From: Epiperipatus broadwayi | Taxonomy: Eukaryota > Onychophora > Udeonychophora > Euonychophora > Peripatidae | Assembly: GCA_028023455.1 (NCBI GenBank) | Contig: JAQFVV010012418.1 | Coordinates: 10,890,563-10,954,562 of the forward strand | Direction: 5' to 3' | Length of the DNA stretch: 64,000 nt | Shown: one piece after another, positions 11,944 through 23,994 of the stretch | Layout of the letters: each line of letters starts with the position of its first letter | Position numbering within the stretch: position 1 is the first letter of the stretch | Position numbers and translations under genes: made by a program | Notes under the pieces: generated by a model | What the model was told of the DNA's origin: nothing | The model's input: only the letters and a program-made list of their open reading frames with translations | Database searches by the model: none

Positions 11944-13060
11944 TTGGATCACATTAAAATATAAAGGAAAGTTATAGAAACGTTGAAAGATATGAGCTGC
12001 AATTAAGCTTTGGATTTTATAAATTATGAAAAGGTATTTGATTCTAGCATTTCCATAGTGATTAAATCTTCAGCCATTATAATAAACCTGGATATTATCA
12101 TATTCATAAAAATATTTATCAAAATGTAACTGAATTTATTAGATTACATGATACTAAAAAGTTTCTCATTAATAAGAATGTAAATATGATTCCATATCTC
12201 CAAAACTTTTGCAACAGTTTTATGAGAAGTATTTTTGTGGTTGAAAATGGGAAGATAAAAAATAAAAATACATTGAGATTATTTAACTCATATATTCACG
12301 TTTTGCAAATGATTTGTTTATTTTTATAATGAACACTTTGAGGGTTAAGATGTATTGATAGAATTATTAGGGGAAAGTAAGAAAGTACGTCTAAAGATAA
12401 GTGCTAAAAAGTCTAAAGTGAAGTTCAATAAATGTTTGTTAAAACAGAAATTAAAAGTTGATAATTATCAATTAAAAAAAAAATGACTATACATATCTTC
12501 ATCATAGTAATAGTATAGATTGAAGTGTAATGGATGATAGTGATCATAGAATTAAACCTGGATAAAATGTTTTTGGCAAAAATAACAATATGAAAATGAA
12601 ATATGTGTCTGTGTTTAAAAAAGAAGATATAAGTAGATTTTTTATCAGTTCTTATTTATGGATTTGAGACTAAAACTTAACAGAAGCTCAGTACAGAGAC
12701 TTCAGACCCTCCACCAAAGTATGGAGAGATATATATTGGGAAATAAAAGAGAGCAAAAATGAAGTACTTGATTGAGAGAATAAACTGGTAGAATTGACAA
12801 CATTGAAAGAATTAAGACTGAAATAAAGCAGTGCTGCTGTATATATTGCTAAAAAGATGATAATTAAATGAATAATTAAAATATAAATGGAGTACCAATA
12901 GATTGTGAAAGACAAAAAGAGACCACAAGTAAGTTGGAGTAAATAAATAAAAAAATTGCTGATATAATGATGAGAATAGAACCTATAGGTTAGAAAAATT
13001 GTATTAAACTTGAAGAAACTTTTGTCCTACAGTGGATTGATAATGGTCACAAATGATGAT
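11944..13060 (+). pseudogene. Decayed RTE-like LINE reverse transcriptase, C-terminal two thirds
   Basis: Translation in shifting plus-strand frames with many stops follows the familiar metazoan non-LTR RT order. First comes LDHIKI-RKVIETLKDM, then FINYEKVFDS (RT motif A, normally FIDYEKAFDS) near 12020. Next are NIYQNVTEFIRLH, LRFADD-like remains near 12310, and KISAKKSKVKFNK (normally LKINxKKTKVM) near 12400. DDSDHRIK and NLTEAQYRDFR follow near 12530 and 12680, then a DKKRPQVSW tail near 12915, and LEETFVLQWIDNGHK just before the end. The last string matches the usual terminal EAYVQQWTDNG of this LINE group. The end runs into ATGATGAT, the usual 3' tail. It is 5' truncated; no endonuclease domain is seen. 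Clade assignment (RTE-like against jockey-like) is inference. Confidence 0.85.
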
Positions 13061-13378
13061 AGTATAGTAAATATATCTAACAGAAAAATCATTTTATAAA
13101 ATAAGTACCATTTCCAATTTAAGAAAATTGAATTCTACTTTTACATCATTTACAAAACCCCCCAAAATTTGGATCGTATGAAATTAGTAGATATCTTTAC
13201 AACCAGTATCCTATTTAAAAGATTAAGCATTAACAATATTATTTTATTGTTGATTTTGTTTTAAAACTGAGTCTCTATATGACAGCTTAAAGAATTATTA
13301 GATAATTGTAAAATTCAAATTATTCTAAAAATTGAGTTGTTCTATGATTAATTCACTCTAGATTTACCATATGACATT
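13061..13378. other. AT-rich non-coding sequence
   Basis: Nothing recognised. It contains TTTACCATATGACATTT just before the 0.52 kb palindrome, a string that recurs near 13929-13945. Confidence 0.4.
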
Positions 13379-13902
13379 TGTAATACATTCAATCAGCCAT
13401 TCAAGCTATTGTGCGCTTTTTTTATGAGTGTTAAATAATAAATGAGCACTTTCACTCCCAACACAAGATATAGTATTTAGGAAAGAATAAAATGAATCCA
13501 CTTATTCTATACAACCCAAATGCTTATATATGGGCAAATCTTAAGTACTGTAAGTGAAAGCATGAGGATAGACCACCCACTTTAAACCACTGTTTATGAT
13601 ATCTGAATGAATGACGTCAACGAAATGAGTGATGTCTAGTAAATTCTAGATAATTTCATCGATGTCATTCATTCAGATATTGTAAACAGTGGTTTAAAGT
13701 GAGTGGTCTATCCTCATGCTTTCACTTACAGTACTTAAGATTTGCCCATATATAAGCATTTGGGTTGGGTAGAATAAGTGGATTCATTTTATTCTTTCCT
13801 AAATACTATATCTTGTGTTGGGAGTGAAAGTGCTCATTTATTATTTAACACTTGTAAAAAAAAGTGCACAATAGCTTGAATGGCTGATTAAATGTATTAC
13901 AA
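13379..13902. mobile_element. 524 bp near-perfect palindrome (MITE/foldback-like)
   Basis: Arms of about 260 bp (13379-13638 and 13648-13902) are inverted copies at very high identity around a short centre near CTAGTAAATTCTAG. Ends read TGTAATACATTCAATCAGCC and its inverted near-copy. Arm conservation implies a young insertion or ongoing arm-to-arm conversion. No coding capacity. TTTAC-ATATGACATTT occurs directly left of the palindrome and again about 27 bp right of it, possibly a duplicated target with an extra right-end segment. Confidence 0.85.
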
Positions 13903-16900
13903 TTAGAAACAGCACTAAAATAAATGTTTATTTACATATGACATTTAATAATATGAGTTTAATGACATCATTTTTCCATTTTCAAATTTAAATGTTCTCA
14001 TTGCTTGTCTAATAGCATTTGGCTGCAGTTCTAACTTTTACTGACATTTTTTACTTTTTTATAACATAGAGTGCAGCTCTAGTATGAATAAAACATCAGA
14101 ACAGTGGACTTTTATCTCACCATTCTTACCTCATCAATCCTAAATTGATTATTATCTTGTTTCACTGCAAATTTTCGTTGCATTCAACATTGTTTTATTT
14201 TTTATTAAGCAAACTGAAATATAAAACATTGCAATTACTCTCTAGAACAACTTTATTTTCATAATCCTTTTCTTCTGGATTAGTCTAAAACTTATTATTA
14301 ATAATGGACTAGATCAATAAAATATGTGATTAAACAATTAACAAAAAATAAACAGACACTCAATGACATAAATAGGTCAATCAAGCATCAACTCAATGAA
14401 TTCAATCATGGTAGGGGAAATATCTATAATTTATAAAATCCTCTTGAGTGTAATCAAGTCATAGAATGAAATAGTTTATCAAGTTGGTTTTATTGTATGA
14501 ATGCAAATCATGAGTACATTCTTTACTGAAGCACTTAGGTCAGAGCAGAAAGCTACTGATGATGAATACATATTAGATCTTTCAAATGACAAACTACAGG
14601 AGTGGAAGTAATACCTTTTCTGAATGATGACATTGCTTAGAAGGTGGAGAATGTAATTAACTACTGTTTGAGATTATATCTGACATTATTATATTAGTTT
14701 ATACACTAGCAGATTGGCACAATCATGACAGAATATTTTCATATTGGTTAATCATATCCCCATTATCATCAAATTTACTGAAACAGTAATCAAATGAGTT
14801 GAACATTCAACTGTGACTCCATATTTTCACTGCTTAGTTAAATTAAGCAGAACAACCACAAATTAAATAAAATTTAAGTCAATAATAATTACTCCTCTTG
14901 GGGGGAAAATTTAAAATAAGATGGAAAATATTGATCCCTTGGTAGAGTTCAATTCTGGAAATATAAAAACATTGGCTAATATATATTAGATCAAGTTTTA
15001 TTCTTTTTTAAGGTGAATAAAGTTGAAATCTCTGAGCTAATATTAAGAACATATATGTCTAGGGAAGTGTAACATATGATATTTTGCACTTACAATAAAA
15101 TTGTACCCTCTCATCTGAACTAAATTATCTCTGAATTCAACAAAAGAAATTAAAGGCTACAAATTTTCTCACAGATTCAAAACTATAACTCAGAGCTACA
15201 ATGTTAAGGCCTTTTTATGAGGTTTTTAGAGAGACCAATATATATTGGAGTGGAAGTTTTAAGCCTAAGTATAATGTTCCATTGACTCAAGCACAATCTT
15301 TGATCTGCAGACTATCAGTATTTTTAAAAGGAACAACTAATCAAGTATTTAGATAAAAAAGCTAGCTTTGCTATTAAATTGATTATTCAAAAATCATATT
15401 AAAAAACTGCTCAAAGCAAAAGAATGGATCTCTAGGTTAAAATATTAAAAAAAACTTTTCTTAATAATATCCATAAATTTTACTATGTGCATAAGTGTTA
15501 GCATAAATTCATTAAATATTTTCACAGAGATTTTCATATTTTGTAAACATGGCATTTAGAAAACACTTGTTTAAAAAAACGAAATAGCAAGCCAGCCAGA
15601 AAATAACAAGAGAATCTCAGAACCCTTTCAGAGACATTTTTAAAAATTATAATTAAAGACTTGGGTGGCATGGATTTAGCCTCAAGACTGAATCACTATT
15701 AATGATGCTCTGATGTTAATGAAACTAGATTCAAGGTCTGATGTATTTACATGCAAAAAGTACTTATAAAAACATCTATTACAACTAAGATAAATTACTA
15801 AGATAACCAAATTATCTATTTATCTTTTTGGAGAGACAAAATAAGTTATAAAAAATAAAAAAAAAATATTTGTATTGTGTCTGTTGGAGAGGACTGCAGT
15901 ATATTAAGACTTGACCAACTAAATCACATGACTAGATAGTGATCAATGTAAGCCAGGTCATACATATAATAAAATAAAAATAATCTACCATACATATCAG
16001 TTGGTAAACTAAGTTAGTGTTTAGTCTACAATCAAATCAAAAATATAAAACCAGAATCAATAAATTAATAAGTTTGTTAATATGATAGATTTAGAAACAA
16101 AGACACAGATATTAGATTACTGGAAATCTGGGATTTGAACTGTTAATTAAATGGATATATTCATTGGCCAAATAAAAGACTACAAGAAATGCCTCCAACA
16201 TCTTGAATATTAAGGCTGGAGTTCTCGTTTGAAATTAATGTATTATCTATGCACCAAGAGTAGTAATCTTTTTCTCAGGCATTAAGGGATAACCTGATCT
16301 TATGTTTGAAGCCCTACTTTAGATACTGATATAACAAGCAAGATTTATCAATGTTGGCATTGGAAATAGAACCAAAACTGCTAACAAAAAGTTAAACCAG
16401 TTAAAGACCAGAGCTTTATAATTTTTAAGAGGATTCATATTGATCAGTATCGAGAATTAGAAAAAAACATAAAACTGAAATAAATTATAATGCCAATAGT
16501 CTCCAAAGTATTGTTATATGTTCAATGGAAGTGTAAATGGGTTCAAACTATGATTATAAAACAAAAAGTCTGGAAACAATGATTGTCCAAATCCCATCAC
16601 ATTACAAAAATTAATTATGACATATCTATGAAAATAAAACACCTTAACTGCAGCAAAATGCACATGAACATAAATGAAATAGAATGTCAGTTCTCAGTGG
16701 AGACAGACCAAGACCTCATAATCCAGACTAAATGATTCTGAAGTTAGGTCAGATGTGATGAAAGGGAAACATCCATTATTCTACTTTAAGAATAATGTAT
16801 TCCAAAGTAACTTCAGTCAGGGAGAATCATTGTTATGAATTTGTCTATAGATTAACCTTAATAAACATCTATAAAAGTCAGATTCCAAGAACAATGTGGA

Positions 16901-17132
16901 TAATTTGTTAAATAAAAATAAATACAAATAATAAATAATTGATACAAGTAGGTCAATCAAATAACAAGGTTGTTTTTGCATTGTGATAAGAGATTTGCAT
17001 AAGTGTGGATAAGGGTAACGAATTTAATTAAAGGACAAAAAATCAACCAGAGCAAATTTACTTTCTGAATATTTTTATTGAAATAGTCAAGCATTTAATA
17101 CAAAAGCAGACAACTAATGGTGATAAGTATTC
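13903..17132. other. 3.2 kb AT-rich non-coding sequence
   Basis: No recognisable element. A 51-codon plus-strand frame at 15201-15356, starting MLRPFYEVFRETNIYW, has slightly higher GC than its surroundings, but I cannot match it to a family. The remainder has no long frame or repeat and could be intronic or intergenic. Confidence 0.4.
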
Positions 17133-17240
17133 AATTTTTTTTTTCATATGTCATAGCATCGGCCGGGACGCGAACCCACACCCGTCTGCAACCAACTACT
17201 TGCTTGTGAGGCGGGTGCGATGACCTCTCGGTTTTTCACA
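17133..17240 (-). mobile_element. tRNA-derived SINE (minus strand)
   Basis: On the minus strand a tRNA-like head contains an AGAGGTCATCGCACC box-A region, a CTCACAA anticodon-loop-like string, and box B GTGGGTTCGCGTCCCGG (about 17162-17178). The tRNA-like 3' end CCGATGCTATG follows, then a short tail with A10 (plus-strand T10 at 17135-17145). The 3' half matches the element at 44393-44493, so both belong to one family. The 5' acceptor strand is diverged or lost here. Its CpG-rich box B suggests it is younger than much of its surroundings. Confidence 0.8.
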
Positions 17241-17560
17241 AGGCAATGCATAGGGGTGGAAATAAAAGGTTTTCTTAGAGTGAGTCATATTTTTTTTCAT
17301 CTGGGATTCTTCTTATTCGATGCCTAATTAATGCTTATACTTTCACAAAACATGGCGGGTGGTAAAAGTAATTAACTAGTGTAATATATTTTCAATGTCA
17401 ATAGGAGGGGGATGAACTGAAATGAAGAATATAATAAATGTACTAGTTCCATTCTCATTGTTATTATAATAAACTACGTATCTAACTAACGAAAACGGAA
17501 AAAAATGTGCGTCAAACTGTATCTGTATTGTGATTTCAAAACGGAACCAATAAAAGCTAT
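17241..17560. other. CpG-richer patch; weak promoter candidate
   Basis: CpG is more frequent here than in neighbouring DNA. On the plus strand there is AACATGGCGGG near 17350, resembling a YY1 site, and GGAACCAATAAAAG near 17543, a CCAAT-like box. No first exon can be assigned. This may only be another young insertion. Confidence 0.2.
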
Positions 17561-20469
17561 AAAAAAAAATATGTGTACTTGCCAGAAAATTTACAATACT
17601 TTTTATTTAATAATTTACAATTGTTTTAAATGAACATTTCCAATTTGTAAAAAAAAAATAATTTTAGGCAGTAGAAAGGAAAAAAAACCCATAAATTTTG
17701 ATACATTTATGTGAAAATTAATTTATTACATAAAGTACGTATTATTTACAAAAAAAATACCCCCTTCCCGTCAGCAATTTTTTTTTTTTTGCAATTAAAA
17801 ATGATTTTTGACACTTTCAATGCACTTAGAAATTAAATTCTTTAGCAATAAATTATAAGTTTTGCTATGTATGCATTAATTAATTGTAATAGTTACGTTC
17901 TGTGTATATATATAAACAAAAATAATAAACTGTATGGTTAAGACTGCTCTTGATCAGAACAACATGATTTTTAAAATAACAGACATCTAATAATAATAGT
18001 GTTTTTAATTAATGATAACATTTAAGAAATAACAAGCCATAAATTTCAAGTTGTATTGCAACAATATCTGATTAATTATAATATCCAGTTTTCATATTCC
18101 AGAGGCGAATCATAAGAAATGTGTAGCATTAATTAAGTTATAAAACGAGCTGATTAAGCACAACAAATAAAAGAAACATCCAATAGCTAATATTAGGGGA
18201 TAATGCCATCTGTAAATACTAAAACCAACAGCCTAGGGCATATTTTGAATCATCCTAACATTATTATTTCGACAAACCTTACTGCTATTTACATAATATC
18301 ATTAATGTATTATAAGTAATATTCATTTGCTTATTGTAATACTTATTTTGAATTGTATTAATTTAATTTAACAATAAATATTATTTTGATTGAACAAATG
18401 GTATTGACACTAAAATTAGTAAAAAAATAAATTTTATTAGTTTAAGTAGATAGAAGTATTCTCTTAATGTTATTTTAATATTCGAACTTGCAACAATATT
18501 TTGTCGGAAATTAAATAAAAATTGATAGAAATGGATAGATATAATATTTACATTTTATTGGCTAAATTTAATTACATTCGAATATGTTTAAGAGTGGTTA
18601 TACAGTCCAATAAATAAAATACTATTGGTTCAATCAAATTCAAACCTGGCTTAAAATCTTTAGTCATAAATCAATGAGCACACTATTTAAATATCATGGG
18701 CTGAAGTTGAGAGTTGTACATACAAACCAATCCAGTCAAAAAAATATGCGTCATAAATTTTTTTATTGAGATAATTGGATATCTAAATCTAGAATTTAAA
18801 TGTTATATGAAACTAAATTTCTATAAGGGTTTTTAATATGTTTAAAGATAGAATTATTAATTATTAGTGCAGTAAGTATTATTGGTAAAATTATTGAAAT
18901 TTTATTAAAGGACAAACATAGTTAACTTCTAGGAACTCTTATTAATAGATAATAAGCATTTTGTATATGGAAACGAGTATGACATTATTTCAGATATTAG
19001 CTGCCTTGAAAATACTTTATATGATCTTTCTAAAGCAAAAAAAAATATATTACTTTTCTGAGTATCTGGGTTAATAAATAAGAGCAGTTATGCATAGATA
19101 AATTGAAGAAATAAAAATATATAGACCCTCTTAGTTCTAAAATCATATTTTACAGCTCATTAACACTAGAACATAACATAACAAAAATTTATATTGATCA
19201 TAAGCTTCTAATGATACACAATGAAAAAAGTTAAATAATTAATTAAAAAATAAAATCAAAATATATTGATTTATATATTATGTAAATTCTTAAAGTTCTT
19301 ATTAATTCTCAATGGTTAATGAGTAATAAAATTAAAATATTTGCAATTCTATGCTACAAGTTCAATGTAAGAAAAGTAACAAAAATTGTGGTAGAGTTAC
19401 TAATAACAAGAAAATAGTACAGCAGTTTAAATAAAAAACAACAATTTATATTTTTAAGATAAAAAATTATTTGTAAGCTATATAAATATTTATTAATTCA
19501 TAACTCTGTATTTGTAGTTTCAAATTAAAGAATTTTTGACGATTTCCTCAAAGTTTAATTTTAAAAATATCACAATAGAAAAAAAAATGTGATGACAATT
19601 TTAATGTTGTTACAAGGTTAAATTATTGTAATTCAATGTAGCAAAATACACAATTAGAAATATTTTTTTACTGAAAAAATTAATTATTAAAAAGTCCTAT
19701 CAGTTTCCTCATTGTTAATTCTCAACTATGTTTGAAACTTAAAATAAAAAGTTTTAAATTCGGCACTAAATGTTAATTTTCAAAATGTTAACAGAAAAAT
19801 AATGACAATGAAGCCTTCATTTTTAGATAGACCTCAGTTTATGTAACAATATAATAAATAAAAAACTTTTATAAAATAAACAAGTGCAGTAATATAATAC
19901 TGTTTTACTATTCTTAAACATATACTAATTGAATGATATTGTATGTATCCCCAAATCCAAAATATCTGCTATGTATGAAATGATTATTTTCGCATCAAAT
20001 TTTCCAAAAGAAGATTATTTTCATCCATTGAATAATTCTAATTTAACATATGAAATTTGCTGATGACAGGAGATATGAAGATTAATTTTCTAATGCTTGT
20101 ATATTATGATTTACATTTAGTAATGGTGGTAAAGTAGGTTTTTCATTTTATTTCAAATCATTCCTAGTATTCATTTTTATTTGTATTAATTGTAAGAATG
20201 TGATATCTCTTTTGGTGCCCAAATTTTTATGAACTCCTGAAGAAGAAACAATTTGTGTGATTAATGTAAAAGATAACAACTCTAGATAGAATAATCCATG
20301 GGCATTTGATAGTATAATATTTCAATTCATAGACTCTCTGTTTTTTTTGTTTACATTAATGAGAACTATGATTTAAAGTTGTAACTAATAAACTTATGCA
20401 TCTATCATTCATATTGTACTGATAATCTGAACTGTCATTAGAATGATTAGAATGGACTAAAAAGTTATG
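17561..20469. other. 2.9 kb AT-rich non-coding sequence
   Basis: No frame, repeat or RNA signal that I can support. Composition is uniform, with many poly-A and poly-T runs. Confidence 0.45.
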
Positions 20470-20670
20470 ATAACACACTCTATCCAATTGAACCATTCTG
20501 CCAAAGGTGATAATCAGGAGAAATTTCATTTACTTATCTATGAGGTTCCTCCTGATTTTTCCACTTTTTTCTAAGAGCAAAGTTGATTAGTGGTTTTTAT
20601 ACATTATTTATAGTCACACTAGGTTGACTTATGGTATTGTTCACCATTGTAATGTGAACAGCTTCTTTAA
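20470..20670 (-). repeat. Penelope-like 3' terminal repeat, downstream copy
   Basis: This segment, covering the end of the GIY-YIG frame plus 3' sequence, is repeated in the same orientation at 23575-23780. Paired direct terminal repeats with a truncated upstream copy are typical of Penelope-like pseudo-LTR structure. Its outer part has a box-A-like TGGTTCAATTGGATAGAGTG on the minus strand (20476-20495). Confidence 0.75.
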
Positions 20671-22940
20671 ATTTTCTTTTTTGTATCTTTTCTTCTCCAT
20701 TCAATATTTTTGTATTTTCCCAATTGAACATATGTTCACTGGTACATACATGCTCTGATACCTTAAACCCATCTATTTCCTTTCTTCTAATGATCAGTTT
20801 TGGTTTCTGTAAGTGCTTTTCAATGGGATAACTAGTCTCACCATATATTTTTTTCACATTCATACTGTATTTAATAGATGCAGCTTTTTCTTTTCAGCAT
20901 TTCAAGTTTAGGCTTTGTAGATGTCAGAATTCTTTATAGTATGATATGCTTCGGTAAAGCTGTTCTGATGTTATATTGATAGCAGATTTTTCTTAATTTG
21001 TCTTTTATTTTTGGTATGTATAAGTATACTACAGTATCAATGATTGTTTTTTATGCTTCTTTCTGTTGTATATTTAAGGTTTTATTAATAACAGCTGATG
21101 GATAACAATTTCCCCTAAGAGTTTGCTCTATATAGAACTTTTCTTTTTTTAAATCACTGGTTTCTGACCAAACTTTTTTTATTCTGTTCTATAGAGATAG
21201 TATAACTATTTGTTTTGTGTTAGTGGTATGATTGAATGTATAGCCTAAGTATTTAACTGGATGTGTGGGTTTTCTGTAATCTGTAGTTTTGATTTTGCCA
21301 TGAGGAAATATTCTCACAAGAGCATCTTAGAATGCCAAATTTTGTTCTTGTTCTGATTCTATTATGAATTTAATTGAAGGAGACATGCTGACATGTTTCC
21401 AGAAAGTTTGTAGTAGTGCTTCACAATGTGGCCATACTACAAAAGCATCAACTACATAGTGAAGCCAAACTTTAGGTAGATGTGGGTGTGTTTTCAAGTT
21501 CATCCATGTAAATATTGCTAATCATGGTGACAATAGTCAGTTCATAGCCATTCCTTGATTTTGTTGGAAGAATTCTGTGTTATATTGAAAGTAGGTTGTT
21601 TTTATGCAGAATGTTAAAAGTTCCATTATACTATCAATAGGAAGTGTTGTTCTGATTTGTAAGCTATTATATTCATTTAATCTTTTTCTTACAATAGACA
21701 ATGCTTTTTCATATGATACATTTGTGAATAAACTGTCCATAGCAAAGCTTATCAATAAATCAGTTCTTTCAATTTACATGTTCTTGATTAATTCTACAAA
21801 ATGTGTAGAATCCCTGACAAAGAACTGGATCTTGTATGACAAAGGACTAAAAACTTTGGAAAAAAATCGTGACACAATTTGCCAAGATGAATTTCTAGAA
21901 CTTACAATACATCTTAATACAACATGATCCTCATGGAATTTAGGTAGACCATAAAGATGAGAAATGTTAGTTTACTTTTTTCTGAATCACTGAAATACTT
22001 ACAATGCTTTCTAAATAATGTTTTTATGTTGTTTCTGTACTCAATGTCAGATTTTTTGCCATTTTTCTGTATTGGCCCAATGTGAGGAGTTCTTTTATTT
22101 GGTTGTCATAATCAGTTGTATCGATTAAAACTGTTGCATTGTCTTTGTCAGCAGATATGATAATTATAGATTTGTTGACTTTGAGAGATTTCATTGCTTT
22201 CCTCTCATCATAGGATATGTTTGACTTCAATTTTTGTTTCTTCTACAGTGTTATTTTTATTCTCCAGTGTAATTTTGCTGCTTCTTCTAAAGGCAATTTT
22301 TGAGTGACTTTCTCAGTGGTGCCATTTTATTTAATAAAAGATTGTTCGATAGTGGTATTGCAAAGTTAAATCCTCTTTCCAACAACGAATTTTAGCATCT
22401 GATAGATGTTTAGAACTGATATTTTTAACAGATGAAGCAGGTACACTGCTTGGTACATTATGATTTTTGATGTGCCCATGTAGGTTTGTGAGTTTTTTCT
22501 TTTGATATTCTGTTATTTTTTATGTCATGTAGAATATGATTTTCCTACTGCTTGAGAAACTCTTGTGACATCTTCATAAGTAAGCTTATTTTTTAGAAAA
22601 TGTTCTAAATTATTAATGAAATGCAAGATTTGATATTTGAGAAACCTTTAAGCATTTATTCTTTCTCTTAACAAAACTTCACTTGCTCTCTGAGTAATTT
22701 TTTCAGCTCTCTGGAAGCGAATTTAGTAGCAAACCTTTCAGCATTATCCCTTCAGATTTACATTTGTATAGGAAAATTAAATGCTGTTCTACGTTGGCCA
22801 GATTTAGACTTAATTTTTCATAATGTCTAAAATTTAATATAGTATCAGATACATAGTGAATATTTAATGTTTTCCGAAAGGTTTGTGATGATGGTGTTTT
22901 CATTGTATTTATATATTGGACTATTTCCATCATCTAATAT
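20470..22940 (-). pseudogene. Penelope-like retroelement (RT plus GIY-YIG), nearly full length but broken
   Basis: Minus-strand domain order matches Penelope-like elements. (1) The N-terminal region at 22703-22933 has VEQHLIFLYKCKSEGI then KGLLL, the family's HLxFLxxC...PKGL signature. (2) RT fingers at 22024-22230 have DERKAMKSLKVNKSIIII and ADKDNATVLID. (3) RT core at 21537-21755 has SFAMDSLFTNV (normally SFDVxSLFTNV, motif A) and QQNQGMAMN (normally QxxGxAMGS). (4) Motif C at about 21445-21458 is YVVDAFVVW where YVDD is usual. (5) YRKPTHPVKYLGY lies near 21260. (6) The C-terminal GIY-YIG nuclease lies at 20530-20880, with VKKIYGET (normally KVYIGET), SEHVCTSEHMFNWENTKIL and RKFKEAVHI. Several frameshifts and stops separate the parts, so the copy is inactive. 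The motif A and C aspartates are partly lost. Confidence 0.92.
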
Positions 22941-22979
22941 AAGTATTGAATGTCTTTAGAAAAATTTATCATTATTTAA

Positions 22980-23400
22980 ATATTCTGAATACATTAAAAT
23001 TAAAAAAAAAAAAAAAATTATTTAATTAATTTTAATTAAAATATTTTTAAATTAAAAAAATATTTTAAAAAGAAAAAAAAAAAAAAAAATAATTTAAAAA
23101 AAAATATAATTTAAAAAAAAATATATATAATAGAAAAAAAAAAATTTTTTTTTTTTTAAAAAAAAAAATTTTTTTTTATTTATAATATTATTTTTTTTTT
23201 TAAAATATTTAAAAAAAAAAAAAAAAAATTATTTTTTTAAAAAATTTTTTTATTTATTCTAAAAAAAAAAATAATAATTTTTTTAAAAAAATATTTGAGT
23301 TGAATTTAATATTATGGAAATTTTTTAAAAAAAGGCTTTTTTTTCATTTTGAGGTTGGCCAAAAAAAAAGTTGATTTTTTTTCCAAAAAACCAAAGATTT
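22980..23400. other. Extreme A/T homopolymer tract; possible assembly artefact
   Basis: For about 300 bp (22990-23300) the sequence consists almost only of long alternating poly-A and poly-T runs with two or three G or C bases. It then shifts through stuttering runs to normal sequence near 23400. It lies exactly between the two Penelope-derived copies. It resembles noisy long-read consensus over a hard-to-sequence region more than evolved DNA, though a genuine degraded poly-A junction is possible. Confidence 0.55.
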
Positions 23401-23527
23401 AATTAGGTTTAAGGGTTAAACTGTTAATAATAACACACAGGTTAGCATATGCATAATGTTTTCAGAGGTATTATTCTCCTCTCTTCTTCGGGTGTTGCTG
23501 GCCTGACCAATGAAGAGCATTATCATG

Positions 23528-23608
23528 GGAATTGAACCAGGACTGTTAAATTATTAAATATTGAATTTTAAAGTAATGTGCTAACTAACTGATCCATCCT
23601 GCCAAAGG
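23528..23608 (-). other. tRNA-like Pol III promoter in the Penelope-like terminal repeat
   Basis: Minus strand: GGCAGGATGG, then box A TGGATCAGTTAGTTAGCACA (23577-23596), ACTTTAAAAT where an anticodon arm would be, an AT-rich insertion, and box B TGGTTCAATTCCC (23527-23539). The spacing is a little long for a true tRNA. The downstream repeat copy has the same box A region. This suggests that the terminal repeat contains, or captured, a tRNA-derived promoter. Confidence 0.55.
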
Positions 23609-23780
23609 CAACAATCAGTAAAAATGTCATATCCTTTTCTATGAGGTTATTCCATATTTCCACTTTTTACTAAGGGCAAAGTTGATTAGTGGTTTTCATA
23701 TATTATGTATAATCACACTAAGTTGCCTTATGGAATTGTTTACTATTGTCATGTTTGCAATTTTTTTAAATTTTCCTCTT
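23575..23780 (-). repeat. Truncated upstream copy of the Penelope-like 3' end
   Basis: Aligns over about 200 bp with 20470-20670 (for example CTATGAGGTT, AAGTTGATTAGTGGTTTT and AATCACACTA on the plus strand). It contains the last part of the GIY-YIG coding region and the 3' flank. It lies upstream of, and in the same orientation as, the longer copy. Its 5' edge joins hammerhead-repeat copy B directly. Confidence 0.8.
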
Positions 23781-23889
23781 TAGACAGATGTAATTAGATG
23801 ATATTTGAACCCAGACTTTCAAGCTCCCTTCAGTCATTCACTTCATTGTATACAACTGATACAAATGACCACATATATGTGAAAAAAAT

Positions 23890-23945
23890 AAATGATCTCC
23901 AATTTACATATTTTGTGCTAAACCAGCAGTCATCAATTGGCTTGG
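23890..23945 (-). ncRNA. Hammerhead ribozyme fossil (copy B)
   Basis: Minus strand: GCCAA, core TTGATGA (23930-23936; C3 changed to T), stem II CTGCT/AGCAC around GGTTT (one mismatch), AAAA where GAAA is expected, TATGTAAA, then TTGGAGATC pairing with the CCAA and GATC of the upstream strand. Two core substitutions predict inactivity, but the layout matches copies C, E and F. Confidence 0.6.
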
Positions 23946-23955
23946 ATCATCATCG

Positions 23956-23957
23956 CC

Positions 23958-23989
<32 letters not shown>

Positions 23990-23994
23990 ATATA
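23956..23994. repeat. (CA)n-(TA)n microsatellite
   Basis: A short CA run followed by a TA run just upstream of the ribozyme in copy B. Confidence 0.9.

Noticed and set aside
11482-11977. Overlapping frames on both strands with Tyr-Ile runs
   Set aside because: They are TA tracts plus hammerhead repeat copy C.
20040-20075. CTGATGA near 20054 as another hammerhead
   Set aside because: No stem II hairpin and no GAAA follow at the right distance.
21604-21927. 107-codon plus-strand frame
   Set aside because: Antisense of the Penelope-like RT core on the minus strand.
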